Assembly (NCBI GenBank): GCA_918026815.1
Contig: CAKJVC010000049.1
Span: forward strand, 620,001 to 684,000
Source: Chalara sp. BL73
Taxonomy: Eukaryota > Ascomycota > Leotiomycetes > Helotiales
Length of the DNA: 64,000 nt
Direction: 5' to 3'
Both the position numbers and the translations under genes were made by a program. The notes under the pieces were generated by a model. The model saw nothing but the letters and a program-made list of their open reading frames with translations. It did no database searches and was not told where the DNA came from. Each line of letters opens with the position of its first letter. The first letter of the stretch is position 1. Of this stretch, positions 10,044-22,855 are shown piece after piece.

Positions 10044-12077
10044 CTACCCGACACCCATCCCATTCCCATCGCCTCTTCCCAGATTCCCTCGTCCTCTCCC
10101 TCTCTTCCCTTCTCCCTCCTCATCCCCACCATTACTCCCGTCCCCATAACCATCCCTCTCTGATTTCCTCCCTCGATCATCTACCTCCTTTTCATACCGC
10201 TCGATCGTGGAGCGCACGTCATTCCGCTCCATAATCAGGTCTTTTAACCACTTATTTTCGGCCTCGAGGTCGCGAATTCGCGCCTCGAGAGCGTCGAGCT
10301 TGGTTTTTTTCTCGGCTGCCGAGCGCTCGAGGGATTGTTCGCGCCGTTTCTTTTTCGCGCGGAAGCGGGCTGATGCCTGGGGGAAATTCGGTTAGAGGTA
10401 ATTCCAGAAGCAGTCTTTTCAAAACCAAATGATGTTCTAAGGCACGGAGCGGAAGGAAATGAGGAAGGGGTCAGCTAGGAGGAATGGAGGGGTAGCGGGG
10501 CTTTGTGTAACATGCGCGCTGACAGAGGGTTTACATTACTTCTAGGCCGATATACAAGATATAAAAAAAATGCGCACAATTTCAGGCACTTCCTGAGCAT
10601 CTCCACTTTGAACTTTTGCTCTTTTTCTGTTGTCCCCTTCCTCAAAACCCCCAAAAAGCCACCAAAAAAAACTTACAGCCGTATTCCTCAACCTCTTCAA
10701 ATCCGCTTCCTCCTGCGAGATTAGCGGGTCATTGCTTGAAACCGAGCTCGGATATCGCGCAGTCTGCGAGTGATGCGTGCCGTTCCCATGATATATAGGA
10801 TCAAAAGTATATTGTCCCGTCCCCGGAGACGTGGGTGAAGAAGCGTTATAATAGGGATTATGGCCCGCTTGATGATGGTGGTGGGCCATGGTCTGTAAAT
10901 GCGCCTGGGAAATCGGCGTCCAAGACTGTATTTGTGGAGGGTTGAAAGCTGGCTGGGGTGGTGGAGGGGTAAAGACCTGGAGGTGATCGTGAAGTGCTAT
11001 TCCCAACTTTCGTCAGTTACAAAACACTTTCAATTGCCAATGAAGGTCGCAAAATGCCTAGCGGCTATGAAAAGAGGCTTCATGCAAAACAAAAAATGGC
11101 AGGCAAGCCCCCTTTTTGTGCAAACGAGCGCGAGCAAAGCAAAAGGGGAATAGTGGAGATAAATAACGAGTTTAGAGAGTGAAGGTATTCCAAGATCACG
11201 TGTTATCACACCTTCATCCCTCCACTATCACGCAATCCATGCCAGCTGGACCCTAAACCACACCGGGCAGAAGCAGAGCCAAACGCTGATGGGCTTCATC
11301 CAGTGAGCTTAGATAGAAGTAAGCGCTGGCGGGGAGTGCTTGACAGAGATACAGGAACGCTGCTGCAGTGTAGCCGTGTCAAGGTCAAGGCTGCTCCCGC
11401 TCCCAGAGAATTTCTGGTCGCACGGTACTGTCCTGTGCTGTGCTATGCGGCGCTGGGACTGCTTACTGGGCGTAGAGCTCCACTTGGTGATACGCCTGAT
11501 AGGAGAGCAGATGACGGCATCGCCATGGGACCTCTGCTTTTCTTCTCATAGTGCTTGATAGTCCCATCAGCAGGAGTGGTGTTGCAAGGTGGGTTTTCCC
11601 ACTCTCGCTGTCCTGCATGCTGCAGCTGTTGCCTCTACTGTATAGTATGTGGCAGCGATCCTACTGTACTGTACATAACCCATCGATATCCACCTCAAGC
11701 CGAGCGACCGTCCTTGCATCAAATCGACCATCGAGAAACAATAACGTACAGGAAACAGGTAGTAGTGTGTAAGGATTCTAGAACGGACGGAGCTTTACAG
11801 ATCAAGGAGATGAAAGGCACGTACGTGGTGCGACCGTGGGTGGACCGTTTGCGTTGCGCCGCCAAATCTCGAGTTCGCTGAGCCCACGCTCCTCTCGGGT
11901 GAGCTCCAAATATTGCTGTGTTGCCGTATTGGCCAGCGTTTCTAGATCGTTGTGCTCTAGGGTTGGATGAATAGCTTGATGAGTAGGATGGGGAGGGGAA
12001 GGGGGAAGAGGACGAGGAGGCTCGTAGGGGATGAGATCGATATTATAAGGCGCCTGTGGTTGTGGATGGTGAAGCAT
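10044..12077 (-). CDS. CYS3/MetR-type bZIP transcription factor
   Basis: Three-exon model: 12077-11825, 10996-10677 and 10376-10044, about 301 residues. Phases are consistent. Exon 2 ends RLRNTA and exon 3 begins ASARFRAKKKRREQSLE, so the basic region NTAASARFR is rebuilt exactly across the intron. A leucine zipper follows (LDALEARIRDLEAENKWLKD). This basic region is the one of Neurospora CYS-3, Aspergillus MetR and S. pombe Zip1, activators of sulfur acquisition. The rest is low complexity: His/Pro/Gln-rich N-terminus and a Gly/Arg/Asp-rich tail. The bZIP join is secure. The first exon is less certain, because its intron would be 828 nt and other upstream exons are possible. Nearby sulfur-type genes (permease at 16 kb, dioxygenase at 18.5 kb) are plausible targets. 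Confidence 0.75.
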
Positions 12078-13716
12078 CTCGATCGTGCAGGTCGTCGCAC
12101 CTGTTCCCGCGTGGACGTGCGTAACCGTATATGATGCTCTATATGTCGTTCGAGCTGTAGCGCAGGTCACACGTCTCCCTGTAGGGTTTGCTGGATCTGG
12201 TAGGTGCTACTAGGTACCGTATTGTGACTTTGCTTTCTCATCCATCCGTTCCCTCGGCAAGCTGTTGCTGGGTATTTGTATGCACGTATATAGGGTATAG
12301 GGTGGTGACGCTATTCCCTTTGGATTTGCAAGAAAAGACGTCTAGACTGGCGCCTCCCGTCCTGAAGAAAAACGAAAGTTTTCTTCTGTGAAACCTGGAT
12401 AGGGCCTGCCACCGAGAATCTGCCAGAGCTAGTGCTGCGTATGAACTGGCGGCTGGGGCGCTGTGGACAACCTTTTTTTTACGGGGGTACTTCGGGGAGG
12501 GGGATGGTCTCCTAACTGGAAACTACTACGTTTCGCCTATAAGGGCCAATTCAATAAGCTTCAGCCTCAGATATGTCAACGAGAAAAAAATTCCAATATG
12601 TTTCCCTCATCAGCCTCTCCACTTTTCAAAAAATTGTGTATACTTACATACCCACTGTCTTACGCCATTGCTTGATAGAAAACTCCCGTTCAACTAGTGT
12701 AACATTCGAATCGTGCAGCTGTTATCATGCCCTCTCTTTCACCTCCAAGCAGCTACCTAGCCCTCACCTCAAATTACCAGTCATTGGACCGGTAATATCA
12801 CGCTTTGCCTATAAAACAAGAGGCTTTCCCAAACGCCAGTCTTTGCCACGAGAGCCCCCCACACTAGATCCTTGGGAACCTGTTATTATTACCCCTCAGA
12901 AACTACCGTGCCTGGGTGCCTTTTATTCTTGATTGGAGATTTCTTGTATGTCTAATAAAGAGATATGTTGGTTTGGGAAGGCTGCCCGATGACAGAAGGT
13001 ATTTCTCCGAGGTCTATTGTTTTATGATGAGTGGGCCTGAGGTTCTTTATCGGTGGCTCTTTGTTATAGGGAGGCAAGGGCATTTCTGTGGAAAATCCGG
13101 AAAGTCCGAGAATCAAGATCGAAGAAAGCTTTGAATGAGCGAGAATGAAGGGTTCCCATTGCTTCCTGCTTGCCAGTGGTGACGAACTATTCTCTAGAAG
13201 CTTGTGCTGGAGAAGCTCACGCTGCTATTTGGCAAGAGAAGCTAAAGCATTGGGAATTTGAGACAGAACCAGTGATGGCATGGATTGAGGTCCCCGACCG
13301 TGTGGAGTAAAAAGAACATGCAATTCAGTCGCCGGCCTTTGTGTTGATAGTAAAGCCATGTTGACCCCCAAGGACTCTGCAAGTTTGGGGGGATTTGATC
13401 TACAGCTGAGAAGGAATCGTGTGCCAATAATGGATCTGCATGGGGAAGGTGGTCTGTTTGTATTAATGGTTAGCACTTCCTACCGACATCACCGTGCTGT
13501 GTCATTCAGTAGAAGGCGGATCAGACGAGGCAGGAATGTCCGTGATCATGAACCCGGCGACGAATTCGAGACCTATGATGGTGTGGCAACACTTCTTAGG
13601 TGTATCTCCTGCTCTCGGCCCTGTATTTTCCAAAACCCTCATCTTTGGCATCTCGGTATCACGGATGATACCGCTGATCTCCTTACCAAAATGCTGCAAA
13701 TCATACGAGCTACAAT

Positions 13717-13763
13717 TCCAAAGCACCAAAGCACCAAAGTTCCAAAGCTCCAAAGCACCAAAT
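13717..13763. repeat. Short imperfect tandem repeat, CCAAAG core
   Basis: Five to six copies of an 8-9 bp unit containing CCAAAG (variants caccaaag, ttccaaag, ctccaaag) lie head to tail. Confidence 0.85.
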
Positions 13764-15650
13764 CCAACAATCTGATTCCTATCCATTCACTTGCAAAATC
13801 AGGCTCAACACCTCTGATTACTTTAATACAGCTACATATGTATCCTGTCTGTGTGTTATTGATCCCAGTCACGGACAAGGGCAAGAGGATATTGGTATCG
13901 TCTGATGACTGTGGGGGGCAAACCACCATCGTGAACCGTAAAGTCTCAGTTCGTGGATCGACGCAGCTTACCGTGCCGTCGCTCATGGTTGTTCCCATGC
14001 AGCCTCACTCGTCTTCAGCCATCGGCGATCCTCGGTAACTCAAAGTTGGGAATGAAGCAGTTTTGCCACGAACTATGTATAGAAAGCAGATGGCCGGAGG
14101 TTCACGTCCAGCGCCACACGCTGCTTCTGAGGGTGGCTCCGGGAGATGATAGGTATGTGAGACGAAAAGCTAGTGTTTCTTACAGGACTGTCTAGTCTTG
14201 AAGCTCTAGTAAGAATATCTACAAGTCTGAAAGGTAAGGAGAATGGAGAGTAGGTAATGAACACGCCAGCCTCTTGTTTGGGTGCTCGCCCGGAAGAACC
14301 GTTTTTCTCTTCAAACCCCTACAGGGGCCAGGTGAAAGGACGGACAGTGCAGGATCTTCTACGAATAGATGCAGGCGGGAGGATCTCTGGGTGTTTCATA
14401 AGTTCGGTGACTCTTCTGTGAAGGCAATTCAGATGATCACGCAGTTGATCTAGGCCAACTAGGAGAGGTCGCTCTGAATGAGCATCGCAACCGCCTATTG
14501 ATTGTTTGGTTAAGCCGCCAATGGAAGGTTTACATAGCTACGGCTGTATCTCCCTGGTTCGGAAATCTAGGGAGGTGAATATTGGAACAGACTCCAAAAG
14601 GCAGGCCGCGGCAAAAAAAGCTGCTTCCCAAGGATTTTCGAGTTTCCAATGTGTTTATTACCTTCCTGCGGACGCCCTAGTCTCTGAATATGTGATCCGG
14701 GCTTACCATTAGCGATTCTGGACTATTTTTTGGGACATTACAGCTGCTGTTCGAACCCAGACAAATTTGGTTCAAGCACTAATTTTCTGTAGGATTTAAG
14801 ATAGAATTCCCAGTAGATAAAAAGGGGTCTTTCTGAAACTCGAACAGCTTACAGGAGAGAGTGTCTCTTGATCTAGCGCCTAAAGCTATGATCGCTTTGT
14901 AAATCTGGACCTGGGCTCTCTGATTCCATCGCAGTTCTCTCTCATCTCTAGCTTGTAAGGCTGAATAGGCAATCGCTACCAGCACGCTGGGCATTGGCCA
15001 CAAGAACAGTATCATGCTATTTTCGACTCCATCTATTTCAAATAGAGTCAAGCTGCACTCAAAGGCTGCTTGGGGCATTCGGGTGAGAAGCCCTCGATCG
15101 AGCCGTCATTTGGCCTTTAAGCTCACGTTGTAGTCCATGAAACTCGCTATCCGTTCTATGTTTGATATCAAACTTTAACTTCTAGACTTACTCTATAGCG
15201 CATGATTTATGGGTGGTGTTATAAGCTTGGGGGAACTGCACTGCTGATCAGTTGAGCAAGGCTGTTTCTACCCGAACCGACCTTCATTCTTCATCTTTCA
15301 TTAGGATAGAGGAGCAGCTCAAACTTATATCTTTACAGGAAATCTCTGAGTTTTTGCAAGTGTTGTTAAGATGTGCCTCCGGCGCGGCAGAAGGTTGGTA
15401 GAGACGAGTGTATGGGGTTGCTCAGCTCACAATATTAGCGGCTATAATGACACGAAGAACACTCTGAACTTATTATATAGACATTTATCTAACTCTATTT
15501 TCACATACCTGACCAAAATTGCATCATAGATGAAACTCTTCCACGATATAAAAGATCACATGACCATCCAGCACGCCATTCTCTCATTTATTGACGCGTC
15601 GCGAAGTCTCACCAACGTTCTCAAACATGCCAGATAACGCGCTTGCCGAG

Positions 15651-15660
15651 ATGGCATCAT
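15651..15660. promoter_or_regulatory. Candidate CYS3-type bZIP binding site
   Basis: The sequence atggcatcat fits the Neurospora CYS-3 consensus ATGRYRYCAT at every position. It lies 341 bp upstream of the methionine-type permease start codon. A site this specific is expected about once per 65 kb by chance, so position is the main argument. Confidence 0.45.
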
Positions 15661-16000
15661 TCAAAGCATCAGAGACATCTACTAGGGTCTGTTCGGGAAA
15701 TGTCGTTGGACTTCCAGTCTTGAAGTCAGCAACCTGTGCCATACACCCACTTGCTTTGAAATCAGGAAGTGCTGTCAAATGCTCTCAATGCCCATTACCA
15801 CCCACTCAATTCTATGGCGGCGAGATATGAGCAAAGGTCTCACAATATTTAAGAGTGTGCCAGGCGGATGCTTCGGCTGCCGTTTGCTATGATAGTTAGT
15901 ACACAGAGATTCCTAGCCTCGAAAGATTAGCATGGTCACCAACTCCTACTGACACTAGCAAGGAGAGAAGTCTACGAGATTTAACATAATAGTCACCATT

Positions 16001-17700
16001 ATGGCTTCAGCAGATTCCAACGAACGCGAACCCCTTCTGTCTTCTACAGCGTCCTCCTCCACCGCCGAGTTTCAACAAGGCATAAAACCGTCCCGCCATG
16101 TCGAGGACTCTACCATACCCGAAACCGCAATTCTTGGTCGAAACCTCTCCTGGAGCAGCGCCTACATTCTCGTCATTTCTCGTGTTATAGGCAGTGGAGT
16201 CTTTGCAACACCAGGCTCAATCGTCAAAACCACCGGCAGTATCGGGTTAGCAATGTTACTATGGATAGGCGGGTCTTTCATCGCATGGTGTGGAATGGTA
16301 GTCTCCCTGGAATATGGCTGCATGCTTCCGCGCTCGGGAGGGGACAAAGTCTATCTAGAATTCACATACCAATATCCCAAATTCTTTGCTTCGACGCTGG
16401 TTGCGGTGCAAGCAGTGCTTTTGGGGTTTACGGCCAGCAATTGCATTATTTTTGGAGAATATGTTTTGTTCGCATTTGGAATTGAGGTGACAGAATGGAG
16501 TCAGAAAACACTTGCTGTGGGACTTTTGTCTTGGATTACAGTTGTGCATGGCTGTTTTCTGAAGACGGGGATCAGAATACAAGACTTCCTAGGATGGATT
16601 AAGGTGGGGCTTGTGCTGTTTATGGCCTTGACTGGAGTCTTTGTGGTTTTATTTCACGAGGACGCATCTCAACTTACGGCGCATGCGACTCAGAATGACG
16701 CTTGGGATGCACTTTGGAAGGACTCGAACTGGGGATGGGGAACACTTTCTACTGCTATATTTAAGGTCTCATATTGCTATGCTGGCTTGCAGAATGTCAA
16801 CAATGTACTGAATGAGGTCAAGAATCCGGTTCGAACGTTGAAGACGGTTGCGCCTGCTGCATTCGTTACAGCTCTACTTCTATATCTTCTTGTCAACTTC
16901 GCCTATTTCTCGGTAGTGCCGCTCGCTGAGGTGAAGGAGAGTGGAGAAATGATAGCAGCCCTCTTTTTTGGGAGAGTATTTGGTGAGCACTTGGGAAAGA
17001 CAGTGCTTCCACTCGCAATCGCATTATCAGCGGCAGGTAATGTCATGGTTGTGACTTTCACGCTAGTAAGTGCTCTTCAAAAGTGTGTTTATTGGTCTAA
17101 TCCGAATTCAAGGCCCGTGTCAATCAAGAGATAGCTCGACAAGGATTCCTCCCTTATTCCAAACTTTTATCATCTTCGAAGCCGTTTGGTGCGCCAATGG
17201 GTGGCTTGATTGTGCACTATATCCCCTCTCTACTAGTGATAGCTATTCCGCCGCGCGGAGATGTGTATAATTTTATCCTCGATGTGGAAGGGTATCCAGG
17301 CCAGTTCTTTGCACTCGCACTCGCATTGGGGTTGCTTTGGCTACGCAGAAAACGGCGCGATCTGAAACGGCCATTCAAAGCATGGTTGCCAGCTGTTTGG
17401 CTACGGATTGCGTTGTGTCTGGCACTAATCGCCGCACCGTTCTTTCCACCAAAGGATGGCAAAGCAGATGTAGGGTTCTTCTATGCGACTTATGCTATTG
17501 TCGGAATTAGCATGTAAGTTGATCAGTTCTCAATCAGGGAATTTTTGACTAATAACGTCAGCATATTATTTGCGATCTTATATTGGTATATTTACTTTAT
17601 TGTGGTTCCGAAATGGAAAAACTATAGGATTGAAGAAGTGACAGAGGTTTTGGACGACGGAACCAGTATCACTAGACTTGTGAATATCAATAACGACTGA
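16001..17700 (+). CDS. APC-family amino acid permease, Mup1/LAT-like (methionine permease type)
   Basis: Three exons: 16001-17065, 17113-17513 and 17562-17700, giving 534 residues. Introns are 47 and 48 nt. The cytosolic N-terminus carries an acidic REPLLSS motif, then about 12 membrane segments. TM1 has the unwound helix ISRVIGSGVFATPGSI, where APC transporters bind the amino-acid backbone. The stretch GGSFIAWCGMVVSLEYGCML followed by PRSGGDKVYLE, and LLGFTASNCIIFGEYVLFAF, are characteristic of the fungal Mup1/Mup3 L-type subgroup, known for high-affinity methionine (and cysteine) uptake. The substrate is family inference. It lies 804 bp upstream of the TauD-type dioxygenase on the same strand, and a perfect CYS3-type site lies 341 bp before its ATG. 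Together this suggests sulfur control. Confidence 0.88.
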
Positions 17701-18503
17701 TCACAGTTTGGAATAGATAGATTAAGGCTGCATAGTTGATGGCGTTTTTAGATAAAGGGTTGTTGGAAGCATGGTAGGAATGCCTAGAATTACGTTTGCA
17801 AGCGCACACAATTCAAAGACTTTGATAATGGTACAGGCAGCATCTCACAGACGGAAGGATAGTGCCGAATACCATGGTATCTCAAAAGTGGGAGCACTCT
17901 TTTGATATCGTTAATGTTGGAGATGTTATCATTTTGGCAGCAGTTTATGCCATTTCACTCCTACAGCACATCATCGCTGTAGTTAAGCGAACCCCTTAAA
18001 ACCTCGCAACGGCAACACTCCTTGATGCATCCAAGAATAAACGGCCCAGAACTAGTACATGCCACCAGCCTGTTCTCCAATGAGGAACTTGATGTAGCTC
18101 CTGATGGTGGAATCTACACGGCATGTGCAGCTTCCAACCACCTGGTTCGGAGCTAGGTTCTGAGCTTACAAAGAAATGCTTGTCTTCACCTCGGGGCTTT
18201 ACTATAAAAGTGGGAAAACACACAGAGGTCTACTACGTGAGTGGACGTCTTGCTCTATGTCGTTATCTGAAATTGTGGGGTACATGCTACAATCTCATCA
18301 TATCCATCCCGCCTTGTGCTTGAAGGAAGCAGATGATCCCATCCCGGCCTCGGATATTGTAGCAGAGGTATATAGGGACAACCCCCATTCTTTGCACCAG
18401 ATATACTCTCTCTCTCTCTCTCTCTCTACATACATCGGCGTTTCATAAGCTCAAAAGCCATACCGACTCAAACTAAACATCATTAAGAAGCATCGCAAAC
18501 ACA
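17701..18503. other. Intergenic region upstream of the dioxygenase
   Basis: Contains a (CT)11 repeat close to the dioxygenase start and, at 18333-18342, atgatcccat, one mismatch from the CYS3 consensus. No gene seen. Confidence 0.4.
18406..18427. repeat. (CT)11 microsatellite
   Basis: Pure CT run of 22 bases ending 76 bp before the ATG at 18504. Pyrimidine runs here are common in fungal core promoters and leaders. Confidence 0.9.
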
Positions 18504-19820
18504 ATGGCGCCATCTGTTCAACAGCTTGAGGAAGACATCCAAACCGTCCTCCCCACCAAGATAGCTGCTCTGGGCAAAGATGCCCAAGAAGCTCCCAAAG
18601 AAACCCCCAGAGTGAAGCGTCAGATCGAAGTCGAGGGAGGGACAACTACGGCATCTGTACGTCCTTTACCATCCATCATCTCACCTAATGCTAATCTATA
18701 CAGTACCCACAATATCTTCCAACTTGGAATCACGGCCAAAAATACCCTCCCCTCGAACCCTTTGAATACATTGACCCCGCTAGCCGCGCTGATCCGGAAC
18801 TCAAAGACCTCCTTCCAGGTGGCTCCAAAATTCAATACCTCACGCCTGCCATCGGCGCTGAAGTCCACGGCGTACAACTCTCCAAGCTCACCGCAGCTGG
18901 GAAAGACCAGCTCGCGCTGCTCGTTGCCCAACGTAAAGTCGTGGCTTTCCGGGACCAAGACTTCGCAGACATCCCCCTCTCTGAGGCTCTAGAATTTGGT
19001 TCCTACTTTGGTAGACACCACATACATCCCACGTCTGGTTCTCCGGAAGATCATCCTGAGTTCCACATTGTGCATCGGCTTTCTGAGCCCGGAAAGTCTG
19101 ATTTTGATCATTTTCTTGCGGGAAGGAATAGCTCTGTCTCTTGGCATTCAGATGTGAGTTACGAGAAACAGCCGCCGGGAATCACGTTTCTCTATATCTT
19201 TGATGGGCCAGAGGTAGGTGGTGATACACTGTTTGCAAGCCAGGCAGAAGCGTACAATCGATTGAGCGAAAGCTTGAAGGAGAGGTTGCATGGGTTGAGT
19301 GCGATCCATAGTGGGTTCGAGCAAGCCGAGTTTTCGAGGAGTAGAGATGGAGTTGTGAGAAGGGAGCCAGTCAAGAATGAACACCCGCTTGTGAGGACTC
19401 ATCCGGTTACAGGCGAGAAAGCGATTTATGTTAATACTGGCTGTGAGTTCCCTCCTAAACAAATTGTTCTTTGAGGACGAGCGCTGATGGTATATGTGAT
19501 TAGTCACGCGTAGTATTGTTGGTTTGAAGAAAGAGGAGTCAGATGCCCTCTTACAATTTCTCTTCACGCACATTACCCGTGGAATTGACTTCCAAGCTCG
19601 TGTTCGTTGGCAGCCAAAGACTGTTGTTGTTTGGGATGTATGTTCGGCATCGCTGTTTCCCCCATTTCTTGTCTAACGTTAATAGAATCGCACGACTGTG
19701 CACTCAGCGACCCAGGACTGGACGACCGGTGAACGTCGTCACTTGGCACGCATCACTCCCCAAGCTGAGGTACCGGTTGAGACTCCATACGTGAAAAAGG
19801 AGATTGAAGTCAAGCCATAG
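18504..19820 (+). CDS. TauD/TfdA-family Fe(II)/2-oxoglutarate dioxygenase (taurine/sulfonate type)
   Basis: Four exons: 18504-18656, 18704-19442, 19504-19637 and 19686-19820, giving 386 residues; all phases close. The fold's iron ligands are visible: the HxD pair in WHSDVSYE (H199, D201) and the distal His in NRTTVHSATQDW (about H348). The 2-oxoglutarate-binding Arg lies shortly after, in ERRHLARI. Upstream, PAIGAEVHGVQLSKL and KVVAFRDQDF are family landmarks. Enzymes like yeast Jlp1 split sulfonates to sulfite, giving sulfur under starvation; related fungal paralogues hydroxylate other acids. Sulfonate use is therefore the best but not the only reading. The neighbouring methionine-type permease and the CYS3-type bZIP favour a sulfur role. 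Confidence 0.92.
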
Positions 19821-20300
19821 TTCAGTCTATATCTTGAGAAGTTGATTTTAGTACATGTATGATATCTTACAGATATTTATGACTGTCCTATGAGGCATGA
19901 TTATTGTTAGAATTATCCGCAACTATGGTCGTTCTCACTACCATTCTCAAGTAAAGAAGTTGACTTGTGATGGAGCTTAAGAAAATGTGTGGGCCGTCTT
20001 ATTTCTTTTATCTAACATATAACGAACTGAAAGACAGTTCTAAATTTTGTGATATGACTGCTTTCGTGGGTTTCAACATGTGTATGATTACCCTCACAAC
20101 ACGATGCATGTGAGAACATTTTTCAGGCACCAGAAGATAGGTTCTTACAGCAATATATAGTGGGAACCTTTAGCACAGTAAGTCAAATTATGATATCCAT
20201 AGCTATAGAGACAGGTGTCTCTGTTTTCATATTTGGTCAAGTAGGACTCAAAAGCATTCCACGAATTGATTAAGTACCCTTATCACCATATCGCAAGGCA
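19821..20300. other. Intergenic, no gene seen
   Basis: AT-rich stretch after the dioxygenase stop. Only tiny ORFs. Confidence 0.4.
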
Positions 20301-22700
20301 CCTTCATTGGCAAAAATGAATCTAGCATGGAAGGTATGCTTGTCATTCCTAGTGAAGTGTTCAAATATATCATTTCCTTTGAGCCGCGATTAGGGATATC
20401 TTCTGATAGCTTCTGCATGAAAAGCAGGAATTTCAGCGAAGAGGTCGAAACTTTTGAAAATTCACGCAGACCAAACATCAGCAATTATTGATCACAGTAC
20501 CGATTACTTCATCATGTATATGGTTTGACGCCGAGAGAATAAATTACTTCTCAGCCTCATAGAAACAACTCCTAAGGTTGTATACAGAGACAGCTTGAAA
20601 ACCCCACAATGAAAAGAGCAAATGTGCTTCTACATGGAGCATTACAGGTAACTAATGGTTTCGTCGCCTCACTTTGATATGCTACAGGCAAAGCTAAACT
20701 CTATGCAATGACATCGGGGTAACATATCCGCGAAAAGAGATCGAAGCATGGGGAGTCAGATAAGCCCTATGACACAGGGACAAAACTACCAGGCTATAAA
20801 ATTGACTATAAGCCGTTTCGTTAGTCTTCAATTGGCAGTATATTTGGTGAAGCTGTACGACAAACCCGTGAAGATAATCCTGCTGGGTCATCGCTACACT
20901 TGCGGGACGTACAAGGTAAAGCCAATGTCGCCCTGTTGGAGCGGATTTCATCATCTATTAAAGAAAGGCAATATCGAGTATGCCAGTTGCTGTAGGGGCG
21001 AAAGGAGACGTATTCGAAGACTCCTGTTTCAGGAAACCTTTGAAACAAGGTATTAAAGGTGACATGACACCTGCGGACTATTGGAGCAAAAACCAAAAGA
21101 TCTTCAGAGCCAGGTGGATATCAAAGGTGAGTCCAACAGAACGGGCTCGTGATGACCACTCATCTGTTATAGACCTGAGCCTTTATGTACCGGTTGCCAT
21201 TCAAAAAAACTTGCAGACAAGCTTTGATCATGATTATCGAAGAATTGTTGCAACCGTTCTACATATACTGCGAGAAAACAAGACGAAATCACATTCCAGG
21301 TGAGTTATTATCCAAAAGCATAATGGTCTTCCACTCTGTATTTGACTTGTGATTAAAATATTACTTCTTTGCAGAAATGATACGAGAAGAGAGAGGTTGG
21401 TTGGGTCAGTGAGTATGCGGCGTCACGCTTCATTCTGGTATTGGAATTTAGACATTCCATGCATGATGAACAGATCCAATATAAATGTCATAATTCGGGG
21501 TATAGAGCACCAATACCCAAGATATTCGAGAAATTGCGATATGCATTATCTGTATGCAGCACTTCAACAGGTATTCTCACGATCGCCATGGCTCTCATCT
21601 CATTGAGCGGCTGTCGTTGCCCGAATTCACTATTAAAATTCGGTCGCGAACGGATGTATGGAAATGCCATGTGCACCCTTCTCGACCATTCTCGCCCATG
21701 GGTAGCTACACTTTGGACACCTACCCCTATATTCTACGCTCCGACGGAACACGGTCTCTAATACAGAAAGATTGGGCGTCCATAGACCTACTTCGAAACC
21801 TGTCACAAGGAAACTAGAAATTAAGGAAGATTCTAGGCCAAGTCTTCTGGACGAGCATCCATACGATTCAGTGACCCCTAGCGTTCCGGATGAATTATTA
21901 ATAATGTTAGAGAAGATGCCTAGCATCTGTTCAGGGATCAAATCCCTCTCGCTCTCTGTGAATGCAAGCTCTTATGCAATAGAAGATAAAGTGCGGTTTT
22001 ATAAAGCATTCTTGAAGGTAGCAGAATGGCTGATACTGGACGAGCTACATCTGACAATTGAAGTTGGGGATGAACATATAAAAAGGCTCTTCTATCTGGG
22101 AAGATATGGTTCCTGCTGGAGTGATCAGATCAATGCCATGATAATGATGGGTGGGATGGCTATGATTGGATAATTAGTATCAATAAGATCAAAGTTATAG
22201 AATGCTTTAAGTTGGCACCTATCGTAACCAAACGCAGGATTCCATTAAAGGTCTCCTGGCCTTGTGCTGCGAATCAAAGACATGCACAGTGTAAGGTTGA
22301 TAAAGTATTGTGGCCCAAATCAGCCCCTATTTGATACGAAGACTAACCTCTACTCTTTCTACTACACCCCGAACCTCCTACTTATGCCCTTCGTACCCCT
22401 GGCGACCCTTACGTGTCGAGACCGAGAGCTTCTACCTAAATCTCCCATTGTCTTGTCACGTAATATTATGCATCTGACACACAGTGACTGGCAGATTACC
22501 ATGCAAGGAGGCTATTATTGGAACTGCAACTGTATAGTATTAACAATGGAAAAGTCAAAGAAGAGCTTGGAGAGGGAACTGGCTGCTGCATGGAAGTCGC
22601 TTCCGACATCGCTGAATGGGAAAATGGTCCAGTTCTATGGCAGCGAAGGAAAGAGTTTCATTGTTTATCGATCTTTTACGGCGTCAACATGATCGGATAT
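20300..22700 (+). pseudogene. Probable decayed gene, LRR/F-box-like fungal protein (unnamed)
   Basis: Coding-like fragments in changing + frames follow each other without usable introns. They are 20980-21303 (SKNQKIFRARWISKV, DHDYRRIVATVLHILRENK), 21772-22173 (MLEKMPSICSGIKSLSLSV, LILDELHLTIEVGDEHIKR), about 22155-22250 (WIISINKIKVIECFKLAPI, VTKRRIPLK) and 22264-22692 (MHSVRLIKYCGPNQPLF, then a segment ending QFYGSEGKSFIVYRSF). The frame changes near 22150, between GDEHIKR and IKVIECF, without a splice site. This points to a frameshifted relic of a leucine-rich fungal protein of the kind often found behind F-boxes. I cannot prove the family. Ends are approximate, and a heavily spliced functional gene is not excluded. 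Confidence 0.4.
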
Positions 22701-22855
22701 TGATTATTGGGATAAAAAACAGTGTTTGTCTCAAGTACTATATTGAAATTATCGAATCATTCAATGTCTCAAACGTCGGAATATCTGACATGCTGTAGTT
22801 TGTGGCCAGGAGTCACTTCAGACCGTCTAATACACAGGCAGCCGTTGTAAAATCC

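Larger units (their letters stand above)
12078..16000. other. Gene-poor 3.9 kb stretch
   Basis: No ORF here resembles a known family and none has convincing splice partners. The longest (13358-14038, +) is of mixed low-complexity composition and is crossed by the CCAAAG repeat. A minus-strand ORF at 14779-15078 has one hydrophobic stretch (MILFLWPMPSVLVAIAY) and could be a gene remnant, but I cannot name it. The region nearest 16000 is the permease promoter. Confidence 0.45.

Noticed and set aside
13358..14038. 226-codon + strand ORF
   Set aside because: No family resemblance, mixed low-complexity composition, contains the CCAAAG repeat, and equally open ORFs lie opposite it; treated as chance.
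14740..14760. 'gttcgaaccc' T-loop-like sequence
   Set aside because: No matching acceptor stem or D-arm within 100 bp upstream on either strand.
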